Origin: CAVXFS01 sp049582805
GTDB lineage: Bacteria > Pseudomonadota > Gammaproteobacteria > Burkholderiales > Gallionellaceae
DNA: 64,000 nucleotides
Direction of reading: 5' to 3'
Assembly (NCBI GenBank): GCA_049582805.1
Contig: JBAUUR010000165.1
Coordinates: forward strand, 62,001 to 126,000
Part shown: one piece after another, positions 1 to 9,002 of the stretch
How the letters are laid out: every line of letters starts with the position of its first letter
Numbering within the stretch: the stretch's first letter is position 1
Notes under the pieces: model-generated
What the model saw: only the letters and a program-made list of their open reading frames with translations
Database searches by the model: none
Told to the model about the DNA's origin: nothing
Position numbers and translations under genes: made by a program

Positions 1-1080
1 TTGTTCATCTCCAACTGGCTGTTCGCTGACTATGCCCTGTCCAGCGCGGCGGTCATTGTATTGTTTGCCATGGTGCTGGCAACCAATCCGGTTTCCGTGG
101 TCAGCATTTTTTCAAAATTCGACTTGCCGCATCGGTTGAAAATCCTGGCCGAGGGCGAGAGCCTGTTTAACGATGCCACCGCATTGATCGTGTTTGTCTT
201 TATCGGGCTGTATGTCTTGGATGGAGGTGCATTAACGCCCGGTTATGTGGCACAGATCAGCGGGGCAGTGGTGCTCGGCTCGGTCGCCGTCGGCGTAGTG
301 ATCGGCTTTATCGGCCTGACCATCATGAAGACCACGGAAAACCGCATCGCCGAAATGATGGTGCTGATCATTACCGGCTATGGCGCGTTCTGGCTGTCCG
401 AGCATTTCTTTGTTCTGCTCAATATGCTGGGCGGGCACTCGCACATGCATCTGTCCGGCATCCTGTCCTGTATCTTTGCCACGATCACGGTCAATCATGT
501 GATGACCCGGGCCATAGCCGAGGACAACATCCGCATCGACAGCGATGAAACCGAACTCCACATCGAAGCCCAGAAGCGCGATACCTCATCCGGCGTGATA
601 GGAAATGTACTGCAACGTGTCAAGGCAACCATAGCGGAGCGTGACCGCCACCTGCGCAGCAAGGAAGATGTGCAACTGCTGGCAATGGTGGCCAATACCA
701 TCCTGTTCGTGGCCATGGCGGAAATGATCGATCTGGATCTGTTGTGGCAATACCGGGTCGAGATTCTGGCGATGTTCCTGGCCACTCCGCTGATTCGCGG
801 CGCAATGATGGGACTTTTTGCCTGGATTTCCAACCGGACGGAAAAGATGCCCGACATCAATTTGCGCTGGTGGGGCGTGCTGACCTTCGCCGGCATCAAG
901 GGAGGACTGTCCATTGTTATGCTCACGATGATCCCCGCTTCGTTCCAATATCTCCAGATGTTCAAGGCAGTGGTGATCGGGGTCATCATGCTTTCCACGT
1001 TCATCTATTCGGCCGTGCTGCTGGTCATTATCGGCAGCAACAAGGATGTATTCCTGCTGGAACAAAGTGCGGAGCATTGA
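1..1080 (+). CDS. CPA1-family Na+(K+)/H+ antiporter, 5' end outside window
   Basis: Inner-membrane monovalent cation/proton exchanger. The visible 359 residues are largely hydrophobic helices and contain EGESLFNDATA (residues 51-61), the conserved CPA1 core with the Asn-Asp pair N57-D58, and ATNP (27-30), matching the family's TDP/TNP motif. The reading frame is open to the first base, so the TTG at position 1 is probably internal; family members usually have 400 or more residues, so the N-terminal helices lie upstream. The protein ends with a short charged tail (stop 1078-1080). It converges on a compatible-solute cluster, which would suit a role in salt or pH homeostasis, but the transported ion cannot be read from the sequence. 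Confidence 0.85.
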   Translation: MFISNWLFADYALSSAAVIVLFAMVLATNPVSVVSIFSKFDLPHRLKILAEGESLFNDATALIVFVFIGLYVLDGGALTPGYVAQISGAVVLGSVAVGVVIGFIGLTIMKTTENRIAEMMVLIITGYGAFWLSEHFFVLLNMLGGHSHMHLSGILSCIFATITVNHVMTRAIAEDNIRIDSDETELHIEAQKRDTSSGVIGNVLQRVKATIAERDRHLRSKEDVQLLAMVANTILFVAMAEMIDLDLLWQYRVEILAMFLATPLIRGAMMGLFAWISNRTEKMPDINLRWWGVLTFAGIKGGLSIVMLTMIPASFQYLQMFKAVVIGVIMLSTFIYSAVLLVIIGSNKDVFLLEQSAEH

Positions 1081-1213
1081 CCGGATTTCGCATTTATCCG
1101 GATGTTGCAGCTGGCTTCTTCATCCGCAAACCTCGCGCAATCAGCATGCGGGACTAAATCAGTGACTCCTAGAATGGTGCTGCGGCAGAAATCCGCATGC
1201 CTGATCCGCCTGG

Positions 1214-2422
1214 TTACTTGTTGTCCGCTTCCACGGCAGCTTTCAACATCTCGAAGATATCCGGAATGGCCGAGTTGACCCGGTTCCAGTTCGGGATCAG
1301 CGGGGTACCCATCGGGTTCTCCATGAATGCCTGCGCGGCCATGGCGATGGCTCGGGTAAAGGTTTCCACGGCCTTGGCTTCTTCGTGCCGGTCGAAATCG
1401 AGCCCGTTGATTGTCGCGTCCGCCTCGTATTTCATGATCGTGTCTTCCGCCTGCCGCAGGTAGGTCACCAGCAGCGACTTGAACAGGCCGTCCGAGAACA
1501 CGACCCCTTCGGAGGCGAGCGTGCGGAATATCGATTTGCTGATGTCGACCGCCATCTTCATCAGGCCCTTGCCGGCATCGTCCGGGGAAAGCATCTGGTG
1601 CTTGTGCTCATAGGTGGCGGCAATGTCGACCTGGCAAACCCGGCGCGGAGAATAATTGCGGTGCACTTCGGCGAGCGAGCCGACCTCCAGCCCCCAGTCC
1701 CACGGGATCCGGTTCACCCGGGCCAGGTCGGTGGTCATGCAGAATTCCCCGGCGAGCGCATAGCGGAAGCTGTCGAGGAACACGAGGAAATCGTGCGGCC
1801 CGACCAGTTGCTGGATGGAGCGTACCAGCGGCGTCATCAGCAGCCGGGTGACCCGGCCGTTCATCTTGTTGGTGACCCGGCTGTAATAGCCCTTGCAGAA
1901 CACGTAATCCAGGTTTGGGTTAACCACCGGGTAGCACAGCCTGGCCAGCAGTTCCCGGCTATAGGTGACGATGTCACAATCATGCAGCGCGATCACATCC
2001 GAGCGGCCGCGCGCCAGCACATATCCATAGGACAGCCATGCGGAACGGCCTTTCCCGCGTTCTCCCACATCCAGTCCGTTGCGCGCCAGCGTTTCATACA
2101 CTTCAGTTATTCTTTTGCCCTTGTTGTGGATGATCCTGACTTCCGTGGGTATAGTCGCCATGAGTTCGCGCACGCGCTGGAAATCCTTTTCTGACGCCTG
2201 ATCCAGCGCCAGCACGATTTCATTCAGGTACTTTACCTTGGTCAGTTCCTGGATGATGCCGGGCATGGCCGGACCTTCGAATTCGGAATAGAGCGCCGGC
2301 AACACCAGGGCGATCGGCCTGAGCTTTGAGAAACCGTATAACTCTGACTCCAGACGCTCGAGTGAAGGTTTGCCGATCTGGTGCAAGGTCGTGATGATTC
2401 CGGTCTGGTAAAAATCAGTCAT
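1214..2422 (-). CDS. gpgS: GT81 glucosyl-3-phosphoglycerate synthase-like glycosyltransferase
   Basis: A 402-residue protein resembling glucosyl-3-phosphoglycerate synthases, which join NDP-glucose and 3-phosphoglycerate as the first step to glucosylglycerate. GT-A features are visible: a nucleotide-sugar entry strand near residues 36-43, GKGRSAW (123-129), and a metal-binding D148-C-D150 in ALHDCD. A weak Shine-Dalgarno (AGAGG) precedes the ATG at 2422. It is the last gene of a four-gene minus-strand cluster with a phosphatase-kinase fusion, a second glycosyltransferase and a membrane channel-like protein; the gap to the channel gene is 14 bases. Mannosyl-3-phosphoglycerate synthase is a related alternative. 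Family assignment is good, but donor sugar specificity is inferred. Confidence 0.75.
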   Translation of the reverse strand: MTDFYQTGIITTLHQIGKPSLERLESELYGFSKLRPIALVLPALYSEFEGPAMPGIIQELTKVKYLNEIVLALDQASEKDFQRVRELMATIPTEVRIIHNKGKRITEVYETLARNGLDVGERGKGRSAWLSYGYVLARGRSDVIALHDCDIVTYSRELLARLCYPVVNPNLDYVFCKGYYSRVTNKMNGRVTRLLMTPLVRSIQQLVGPHDFLVFLDSFRYALAGEFCMTTDLARVNRIPWDWGLEVGSLAEVHRNYSPRRVCQVDIAATYEHKHQMLSPDDAGKGLMKMAVDISKSIFRTLASEGVVFSDGLFKSLLVTYLRQAEDTIMKYEADATINGLDFDRHEEAKAVETFTRAIAMAAQAFMENPMGTPLIPNWNRVNSAIPDIFEMLKAAVEADNK

Positions 2423-2436
2423 GGCGTGCCTCTTGC

Positions 2437-3141
2437 TCAGATATGTTCGATCTCGTCCTTCGGTTCTTCTGCGCTCTTTGCTGTCGCCTCCCTTTCTATT
2501 ATCCGCCTCGCCGCATCAATGCCGCCCGCGCCGAAGGCGATGGCAAGGGCGATGACGATGCCGCCGAAGATGATCGAGAAGGCGGCCAGCACGATGCCGG
2601 GCGCGATCTGCAACTGCTCCATGACCATCGCCAGGATCAGCAGGATCAGCAGGGCATATATCGTCTCTGCCAGGATCTTGGCGTAGTGGAAGCCGCTGTT
2701 CGCCGCCGCGATCAGCACCGTGCGGCTGACGAATCCGGAAAGCACGTAACCGACGATCATGATGATGGCGGCGGAGAGGATGCGGGGTATGTAACTGAAA
2801 AACTGTTCCACCAGATGGTCGATCGCCGCTATCTGCAGGGCGCTCAGGCCGCTCATCAGGGTAACGATGATCAGCAGCCAGAAGACAACCTCGCCAAGTG
2901 CAGCGGAAGGCTTGCTCCACATGTCGCCCTTGCGCATCAACTTGGTAAAGCCCATGCGGTCGGACCAGCTGTCGAAATTGATCGCGGCCAGGAACTTGAG
3001 CAGGATGCGCTTGAGGATCAGGGCCAGAAGAATACCGACGAACAGGATCACCAGCATGGCCAGAAAGTTGGGCACAAATAGCTTGAACTTCAGAAACAAC
3101 TGCTGCAGCGGTTCAAGAACCGGGTCGATAAAATCTTCCAT
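2437..3141 (-). CDS. Small MscS-type membrane protein (conserved TM-helix family)
   Basis: A 234-residue membrane protein with about five hydrophobic segments, including a long one near residues 24-46 and others at about 80-100, 115-140, 155-180 and 180-205. The pattern and the repeated glycine/alanine helices resemble the conserved TM-helix (PF05552-like) relatives of MscS. The usual MscS cytoplasmic beta domain is missing: the chain ends in a short charged tail after a glycine-rich helix. The start at 3141 is chosen because GGAGG lies about six bases upstream (3148-3152); a longer frame to 3210 would overlap the upstream gene. Its place inside a compatible-solute cluster suggests solute release or membrane-tension sensing. 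That role is inference. Confidence 0.7.
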   Translation of the reverse strand: MEDFIDPVLEPLQQLFLKFKLFVPNFLAMLVILFVGILLALILKRILLKFLAAINFDSWSDRMGFTKLMRKGDMWSKPSAALGEVVFWLLIIVTLMSGLSALQIAAIDHLVEQFFSYIPRILSAAIIMIVGYVLSGFVSRTVLIAAANSGFHYAKILAETIYALLILLILAMVMEQLQIAPGIVLAAFSIIFGGIVIALAIAFGAGGIDAARRIIEREATAKSAEEPKDEIEHI

Positions 3142-3158
3142 GGCACACCTCCATATGG

Positions 3159-4418
3159 TTAATTCCAGTTGCTTACCAGGTAGTCCTTGTTGCTTTCGAA
3201 CTCCATGCAAAGTTTTTCGATCTCTGCTTCCGCTTCCTGCTGCCCCATGTCCCTGGCCTGCAGAATGAACGAGGCCGTCTTGCCGACATAGAGCGGGGTC
3301 ATGGATTTTATCAGGTGCTCGACCGGCAGCTTTCTTTTGTGGAAGGCCAGCGCATAGTCATAGATCACGCGCGTCCACAAGCCGATCGGAAAATAAAATT
3401 CGCCATCTGCCAGCGCGCCCACCCTTTCCACTTCGCCGAAATCGCCCGCGCCGAGGATGTCGCGCCATATCTCGCCGAGGTTCCTGAGTCCCTCGCGGAA
3501 TATATTCAGCATCCTCGCGATGTTGACGTTGACCGGTTCGAGGCCGACCGAATATTCAAAACCGAAGGCCGCAACCGGTTCTGAGCCGCGGATCGGCATC
3601 CACACCCCGGCATAGGCATCCATCAGTTCGAAGGTTGCGCTGACCACCTGGTACAGCATGTTGCTGAGATCGGTACCCGGATCCTTGGCATCGTGGATCT
3701 TGGCGCCGAGAAACGACTGGGTGACCTTGAAGCCATTCGCGATCGCCGTCGTGGTCATCCAGATGTCTATGCCGAAGCGCGCGACATCGGATTCCCACAC
3801 GTCCTTGGTCAGATAAAACCGCGCCAGCCTGCCGGAAAAGCCGAAATCGCCGCCGATGGGCTGGCGCACGCGCTTGCCGTAAAGCGCGCGGGTAAGCGGA
3901 TAGACGATGCTGTTGGTTATGGTGCCGTCGAACTTGTGCCGGTGATAGAGCGGGGAAACATAGTCGACTCCGCCCTCCAGCACCGGCTTCACCAGCAATT
4001 CGATCCACTCCGGCGTGATGCTCCTGAGATCGGAATCGACAACCGCGCATGCCTTGGCGTTTAGCGTTCTGGCAATCTCGAATATGGAGCGGAAAGCGCT
4101 CCCCTTGCCGGGAATGCCGGAATAGGGAAACGCCAGCTTGTATGCCGGTTCAACCCGATGGTGCAGCAGGATCGCGTTGAAATCTTCAATCGAAGTCTTG
4201 CGCACCATGTCCATCGTCCCGTCGCTGGAGCCGCCGTCCGAATTCACAATCACCGCCTTGTGGCTGGGAAAGTATTTGGCCAGGCCGGCCTGCACCGCCC
4301 TCACCACATGGCCAATCGTGTGCGCGCTGTTGTAACTTGGAATGCCGACGACAATGTCAGCCCGTCCTATCTGCTCAAGTTGTTCACGCACGTCGGAGCG
4401 GATAGTAGCGTTATTCAC
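3159..4418 (-). CDS. GpgS/MggA-like glycosyltransferase, putative second glycosyl-3-phosphoglycerate enzyme
   Basis: A 419-residue GT-A glycosyltransferase. Visible motifs are IPSYN (26-30), NSDGGSSDGT (59-68), GIPGKGSA (101-108) and the metal-binding DSD (128-130). It resembles GpgS-related enzymes such as mannosylglucosyl-3-phosphoglycerate synthase, which adds a second sugar to glucosyl-3-phosphoglycerate. The start is set at the GTG at 4418, seven bases after AGGAG; a GTG at 4424 is only one base from that site. The start overlaps the stop of the phosphatase-kinase gene by eight bases, indicating translational coupling. Alternatives are a second GpgS or an unrelated GT2-type transferase. 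Clear as a glycosyltransferase, tentative as to acceptor. Confidence 0.7.
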   Translation of the reverse strand: MNNATIRSDVREQLEQIGRADIVVGIPSYNSAHTIGHVVRAVQAGLAKYFPSHKAVIVNSDGGSSDGTMDMVRKTSIEDFNAILLHHRVEPAYKLAFPYSGIPGKGSAFRSIFEIARTLNAKACAVVDSDLRSITPEWIELLVKPVLEGGVDYVSPLYHRHKFDGTITNSIVYPLTRALYGKRVRQPIGGDFGFSGRLARFYLTKDVWESDVARFGIDIWMTTTAIANGFKVTQSFLGAKIHDAKDPGTDLSNMLYQVVSATFELMDAYAGVWMPIRGSEPVAAFGFEYSVGLEPVNVNIARMLNIFREGLRNLGEIWRDILGAGDFGEVERVGALADGEFYFPIGLWTRVIYDYALAFHKRKLPVEHLIKSMTPLYVGKTASFILQARDMGQQEAEAEIEKLCMEFESNKDYLVSNWN

Positions 4419-6627
4419 TTTCACTCTCCTGCATCTTATGCTCCCAGATGCAAAGTACTATCTGGATGTCCATCACATTGGTTCCGGTCGGCCCGGTCTT
4501 CAGATGGCAATTCCCGCCGGACAATTCATCGAAGCGCTGGAAGAACGAATAGGAATCGTTGTTTTCAAGATACCGGGCCGGTTCCATCCCGAACCGGCGC
4601 CCCTGTGTGACGGTTTCCCCATTCACTATCGCGCCTGCGGCATCAGTCGGTCCGTCAGTCCCGTCGGTGCCTGCAGACAGCATCGATAGACCGGCCATCC
4701 CCTCGACCTCCAGGGCAAAGGCCAGCGCCAGCTCCTGGTTCCTGCCGCCCTTTCCCGTTCCCCTGACCGTCACCGTGGTCTCGCCGCCGCACAGCAGGCA
4801 GAACTTTTCGCCCGCCCGCAAACCGGCTTTTCTGGCACGCGTGGCCTGGGCCAGCAGATGCGCAGCGGCGCGCGCCTCGCCCTGCTGTTCCGCGCTGAAG
4901 ATTTCCGTTGTGAAACCGAGTTGCCGCGCCTTCTCTTCCGCCGCCGCCAAAGCCAGGCGTATCCCGCCGACGATAGTGTTATGCGTCGTCGCGAAGCAGG
5001 GATCGCTGCCCTTCGCTGTCTCGGCCTCGTCCCCGGCCACTCCTCGCAGCAAATATTTCCTGGCGCGCGCGGGCACTTTTTCCTGCAAGCCATATTTCAC
5101 GAGCACCGACCACGCATCGGCGAAGGTCGAGCTGTCCGGCGCCGTCGGACCCGAAGCGATTACATCGAGCGGATCGCCGATCACGTCGGAAAGCAGCAGC
5201 GTCACCAGCTGCGCCGGCCGGGCCGCCTGCGCCAGTCGGCCGCCCTTTATGATTGACAGATGTTTGCGCACGGAGTTCATCTCGGCTATTGATGCGCCCG
5301 CATTCAACAGCAATCCGGTCACCTCCTGCTTGTCCTGCAGCGTCACGCCATTGACCGGCGCAACCAGCAGCGCGGATGCGCCGCCGGAGAGCAGGCAGAT
5401 GACCAGCGTTTTGTCATCGGCGGCGCGCACCATATGCAAAATTCGTTGTGCGCCTGCGATCCCGGCTTGGTTTGGCACCGGATGGGCGGCCTCCACCTGT
5501 TCGATGATGGACAGCGGCGCCGTATGTCCGTCCTTGACGACGATCAATCCGGAGGCGATGCTTGCATCGAGCAGGAATTCGATGGCCAGTGCCATGCGCG
5601 CCGTGGCCTTGCCCGCGCCGACCACCATGATGCGGTTGAAAGTGCCGAGGTCGTACTTCGTGCCGGCAACGTGCAACTGATTGTGTTCGACTCTCATCGC
5701 TTTCAGCACCGCGCGGTACGGATCGACTGCTGCCAGCGCGGCATTAAAAATCTCCAGCAGATATTGCCGATATGGCAACTTCGGCACATGCTGGTCCGGC
5801 GTAGGCGCCAGCAGTTGCAGCACGGCTTCGTTCCAGCCGAGCGGCCCGGCGTGTTGCGTCCGCAGCAGCCCAGGAATATCGATGCGCGGATCGAAACTTC
5901 CATCCGTATGCCGCACCAGCACGGGATGGTCAGCCGCCTGCAACAAGGGCAAATCATTCAGGCTGTCCCCCAGCCCGATGCAGATGGTCGCACCGCGCTC
6001 CTGCCGATAGAGCGACAGCAGCAATTCTACGGCGCGGCCCTTGTCGTGATCGCCCATGATGTGGAAAAACTGCCCCTGAGTCCAGCGCAGGCCGGATGCT
6101 TCGATTGCCCGCAAGAAGACTTGGTCGGGCGCCCCCGCGAACACAAAGACTTCGTCGAAATCGCGCTGTCTGGACCACATCGCCTGTTCGCGGGAGAGAC
6201 CGGTCAACTCTGCGACCTCCTCGACCGTCATGTCCGCGAAACCGCGAACCCTGATCCCGAATTGATCGCGCAACCTGACAAACCGCTTCCTGATCTCCGC
6301 ATATGGCATGCCGAGCAGAATGAGCTGATACCCATCGAATTGCTCCGCTTCCACACTAACGGAAAAATATCCTTTCGGGATGAAGATCCCGCCGCCATTC
6401 TCGGCGATGAACGGATGGTGATTATCCAGCCGCCGCCGATACAGCTCCATCTCCGCGCGCGTCTTGCTGGAACACAGGATCAACGGCACATCCTGCACCC
6501 GTATCATATCCAGTGCCGGCATGGCTTCGGCAAAAGAGTAATCCGCCGAATCCAGCAATGTTCCGTCCAAATCGCTAATGATGATCGTGTTCGGCATCCG
6601 TGCCGTCTCGTCCTTTGAGGTTGTCAT
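4411..6627 (-). CDS. Fusion of HAD mannosyl/glucosyl-3-phosphoglycerate phosphatase and MOFRL glycerate 2-kinase
   Basis: A 738-residue two-domain protein. Residues about 13-275 form a HAD-IIB phosphatase of the MPGP type: DLDGT with nucleophile D19 and acid D21, CSSKT (52-56), ENGG (76-79), HDKG (194-197) and GLGDSLND (218-225). Residues about 286-730 are a DUF4147/MOFRL glycerate kinase: VVGAGKATA (335-343), a glycine-rich LLSGGASALL, KGGRLA, and a C-terminal GGRNQELALAFAL stretch. The phosphatase half would release the glycosylglycerate from its 3-phosphate. The kinase half would phosphorylate free glycerate, linking solute turnover to glycolysis. It is the first gene of the cluster. The ATG at 6627 has GGA nine bases upstream; an internal ATG at 6597 is possible. 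Confidence 0.85.
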   Translation of the reverse strand: MTTSKDETARMPNTIIISDLDGTLLDSADYSFAEAMPALDMIRVQDVPLILCSSKTRAEMELYRRRLDNHHPFIAENGGGIFIPKGYFSVSVEAEQFDGYQLILLGMPYAEIRKRFVRLRDQFGIRVRGFADMTVEEVAELTGLSREQAMWSRQRDFDEVFVFAGAPDQVFLRAIEASGLRWTQGQFFHIMGDHDKGRAVELLLSLYRQERGATICIGLGDSLNDLPLLQAADHPVLVRHTDGSFDPRIDIPGLLRTQHAGPLGWNEAVLQLLAPTPDQHVPKLPYRQYLLEIFNAALAAVDPYRAVLKAMRVEHNQLHVAGTKYDLGTFNRIMVVGAGKATARMALAIEFLLDASIASGLIVVKDGHTAPLSIIEQVEAAHPVPNQAGIAGAQRILHMVRAADDKTLVICLLSGGASALLVAPVNGVTLQDKQEVTGLLLNAGASIAEMNSVRKHLSIIKGGRLAQAARPAQLVTLLLSDVIGDPLDVIASGPTAPDSSTFADAWSVLVKYGLQEKVPARARKYLLRGVAGDEAETAKGSDPCFATTHNTIVGGIRLALAAAEEKARQLGFTTEIFSAEQQGEARAAAHLLAQATRARKAGLRAGEKFCLLCGGETTVTVRGTGKGGRNQELALAFALEVEGMAGLSMLSAGTDGTDGPTDAAGAIVNGETVTQGRRFGMEPARYLENNDSYSFFQRFDELSGGNCHLKTGPTGTNVMDIQIVLCIWEHKMQESESE

Positions 6628-6877
6628 TGATCATTTTCCGGGCAGCAGCTCATGGTATCAACTTATCTGATTCGTGCCCAACCTGCGGGCATCAGACTCA
6701 AGCACGAGAACTTACGACGGCTGTTTGGTCAAGTTGCCGTGAAATGCAATTCCATATTGCTGCCCTCACCAGGACCGGGTAGCCGCGAATAGCGCCTGCT
6801 TTATTATGTGTCGCATCGATCATCCTGGTCATGGTTATAATCTGCACCTGTCAATCATTATCTATACGCCAACAAAT

Positions 6878-7816
6878 ATGAACACCCTCATCTGCGGCTC
6901 CATGGCCTATGACACCATCATGGTGTTCCCTGACCAGTTCAAGAAGCACATCCTGCCGGAGCAGATCCACATCCTGAACGTCGCCTTTCTGGTGCCGCAG
7001 ATGCGCCGCGAATTCGGCGGCTGCGCGGGCAACATCGCCTACAACCTGAAACTGCTCGGCGGCCATCCGCTGATCATGGCGACGGTGGGCGACGATTTTG
7101 GTCCCTACGCCGCGCGCCTGGAAAAGCTCGGCCTGGCGCAGCGGCACATCCGCCACGTGCCGGATAGTTATACCGGCCAGGCGTTCATCACCACCGACCT
7201 CGACGACAACCAGATCACCGCCTTCCATCCGGGCGCGATGGGCTTTTCGGAGCAGAACAGCGTCGGCGCGGCGGATGGGGTCACCCTCGGCATCGTCTCG
7301 CCGGACGGGCGCGATGGCATGTTGCAGCACGCGCGCGAATTTCACGAGGGGGCCATCCCCTTCATATTCGATCCGGGCCAGGGCATGCCGATGTTCAGCG
7401 CGGAAGAACTGCTGAATTTCGTCGAGCAGGCGACTTATGTCACGATGAACGACTACGAGGCCAAACTGTTGCAGGACAAGACCGGCAAGACGCTGGAGCA
7501 GATCGCCGCACGGGTAAAGGCGCTGGTGATAACACTGGGCGGCGAAGGCTCGGTGATCTACGCGGATGGCAAGGAAATTCGCATCCCGGCGGTGCAGCCA
7601 ACCGAGATGCTCGACCCCACCGGCTGCGGCGATGCCTACCGTGCCGGCCTGCTGCACGGCATACAGCAAGGCTGGGACTGGGAAACCACCGGACGCACCG
7701 CCTCGCTGCTCGGCGCGATCAAGATCGCGCACCGCGGCGGACAGAACCACAAGCCGACGCGCGACGAACTGGGCGGTTTATTCCGGCAACATTTTGGTTA
7801 TTCCATCAGCCTGTAA
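6878..7816 (+). CDS. PfkB-family carbohydrate kinase
   Basis: A 312-residue ribokinase-fold kinase that would phosphorylate a sugar or nucleoside using ATP in the cytoplasm. An N-terminal MNTLICGSMAYDTIM strand, the GGCAGNIAYNLKLLGG substrate region (about residues 47-62) and the C-terminal DPTGCGDAYRAG signature (PfkB signature 2, with the catalytic Asp in GCGD) support the family. The start at 6878 is preferred because the family begins at this strand; an upstream in-frame ATG at 6806 would add 24 atypical residues. It is divergent from the solute cluster and followed by a fructosamine-kinase-like gene. Adenosine kinase and sugar kinase are both possible; the substrate is unknown. Confidence 0.85.
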   Translation: MNTLICGSMAYDTIMVFPDQFKKHILPEQIHILNVAFLVPQMRREFGGCAGNIAYNLKLLGGHPLIMATVGDDFGPYAARLEKLGLAQRHIRHVPDSYTGQAFITTDLDDNQITAFHPGAMGFSEQNSVGAADGVTLGIVSPDGRDGMLQHAREFHEGAIPFIFDPGQGMPMFSAEELLNFVEQATYVTMNDYEAKLLQDKTGKTLEQIAARVKALVITLGGEGSVIYADGKEIRIPAVQPTEMLDPTGCGDAYRAGLLHGIQQGWDWETTGRTASLLGAIKIAHRGGQNHKPTRDELGGLFRQHFGYSISL

Positions 7817-7857
7817 TTCAACACGGACATGCGTGCCCTGTCCCGCGCTATCGCGCA

Positions 7858-7882
7858 CCCCTCTCCCATCGAGGGAGAGGGG
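7858..7882. repeat. Perfect palindromic unit, 10-base arms
   Basis: Left arm CCCCTCTCCC (7858-7867), loop ATCGA, right arm GGGAGAGGGG (7873-7882). It sits in the short gap between the PfkB and fructosamine-kinase genes and lacks a T-run, so it is not a standard terminator. A related imperfect hairpin lies at 51823-51848, suggesting a dispersed intergenic repeat family. Confidence 0.6.
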
Positions 7883-7900
7883 GATGCCCTAACCGACCCC

Positions 7901-8794
7901 ATGCAGCCGAAACTCGTCGCCCACCTCTCCACCGCCATCCACGATGCAACGCATCGTGCGTTCGAAGTGCGCACTGCGATCCCGGTCGGCGGCGGCAGCA
8001 TCAACGAAGCCTTCCGATTGGATGGGACTGACGGGTCGCGCTATTTCCTCAAAGTCAATCACGCGCAACATCATCCGATGTTTGTTGCTGAAGCCGCAGG
8101 GCTCGACACGATCGCCGCGACCAATACCATCCGCGTGCCGCGCCCCGTCGCGCACGGCATCGCAGGCGGACACAGTTATCTGGTGCTGGAATATCTGCAG
8201 CTGGGTTCGCGCGGCGATGCCAAGCGGCTTGGCGAACAACTCGCCGCATTGCATCGCTGCATTTCGACCCGCTTCGGCTTTTCGCAGGGCAATTTCATCG
8301 GCACCACGCCGCAGCCGAATGGGTGGAAGGAAAACTGGCTGGATTTCTGGCGCGAGCGGCGCCTGGGGTTTCAATTGCAGCTTGCGGCGCAGAACGGCTA
8401 TGACGGACGGTTACAGCACCTGGGCAAGAAGTTGCTGGATGCGCTGCCCGCCTTCTACGATGGCTACGTGCCGCAACCCTCGCTGCTGCACGGCGACCTG
8501 TGGAGCGGCAACCATGGTTTTCTTGCCGACGGCACCCCGACAATATTCGACCCCGCCAGCTATTACGGCGACCGCGAAGCCGACCTCGCGATGACCGAAT
8601 TGTTCGGCGGCTACCCGGCGGATTTCTATGCCGCGTATCGCGCCGCATGGCCGCTGGACGCGGGTTATTCCACGCGCAGGAATTTATACAACCTCTACCA
8701 CATCCTCAATCACGCCAATTTATTTGGCGGCGGCTATGCGCGCCAGGCTGAAGCAATGATGAAGAAGCTGCTGGCGCAGAGCTTGGCTGATTGA
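7901..8794 (+). CDS. Fructosamine kinase / ketosamine-3-kinase family protein
   Basis: A 297-residue protein of the APH-like kinase fold. Family members phosphorylate fructosamine or ribulosamine adducts on glycated proteins so that they decompose. Recognisable elements are VGGGSINEAF (nucleotide loop), YFLKVN with the ATP-binding lysine, LLHGDLWSGN (Brenner-type catalytic loop with the Asp-Asn pair) and FDPASYYGDREADLAM (metal-binding Asp and family signature). The start is the ATG at 7901; an upstream in-frame ATG at 7829 would read through the palindromic repeat. It follows the PfkB gene in the same direction and may be co-transcribed with it. The substrate is inferred from family. Confidence 0.85.
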   Translation: MQPKLVAHLSTAIHDATHRAFEVRTAIPVGGGSINEAFRLDGTDGSRYFLKVNHAQHHPMFVAEAAGLDTIAATNTIRVPRPVAHGIAGGHSYLVLEYLQLGSRGDAKRLGEQLAALHRCISTRFGFSQGNFIGTTPQPNGWKENWLDFWRERRLGFQLQLAAQNGYDGRLQHLGKKLLDALPAFYDGYVPQPSLLHGDLWSGNHGFLADGTPTIFDPASYYGDREADLAMTELFGGYPADFYAAYRAAWPLDAGYSTRRNLYNLYHILNHANLFGGGYARQAEAMMKKLLAQSLAD

Positions 8795-9002
8795 GCAGGG
8801 CAGGTCATGCGACCCATGTCATCCACGCGCGTACCGGACATGGCAAGCCTGCTGCCGGACACCAGGGATTGAAACAATAAAAAGAAAGGATTAAAGTCTG
8901 CACATTGCCGCGTTGGGACATGGCCCGCCAAGTGCCGCTTCAAGCGATGGCAAGCGTGATTTTTGCATGTCCCATGCATAACATGATCTTTCAGGAGGAA
9001 CC

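Noticed and set aside
7829..7900. N-terminal extension of the fructosamine-kinase gene
   Set aside because: It would translate the palindromic repeat and lacks a Shine-Dalgarno; the start at 7901 fits the family.
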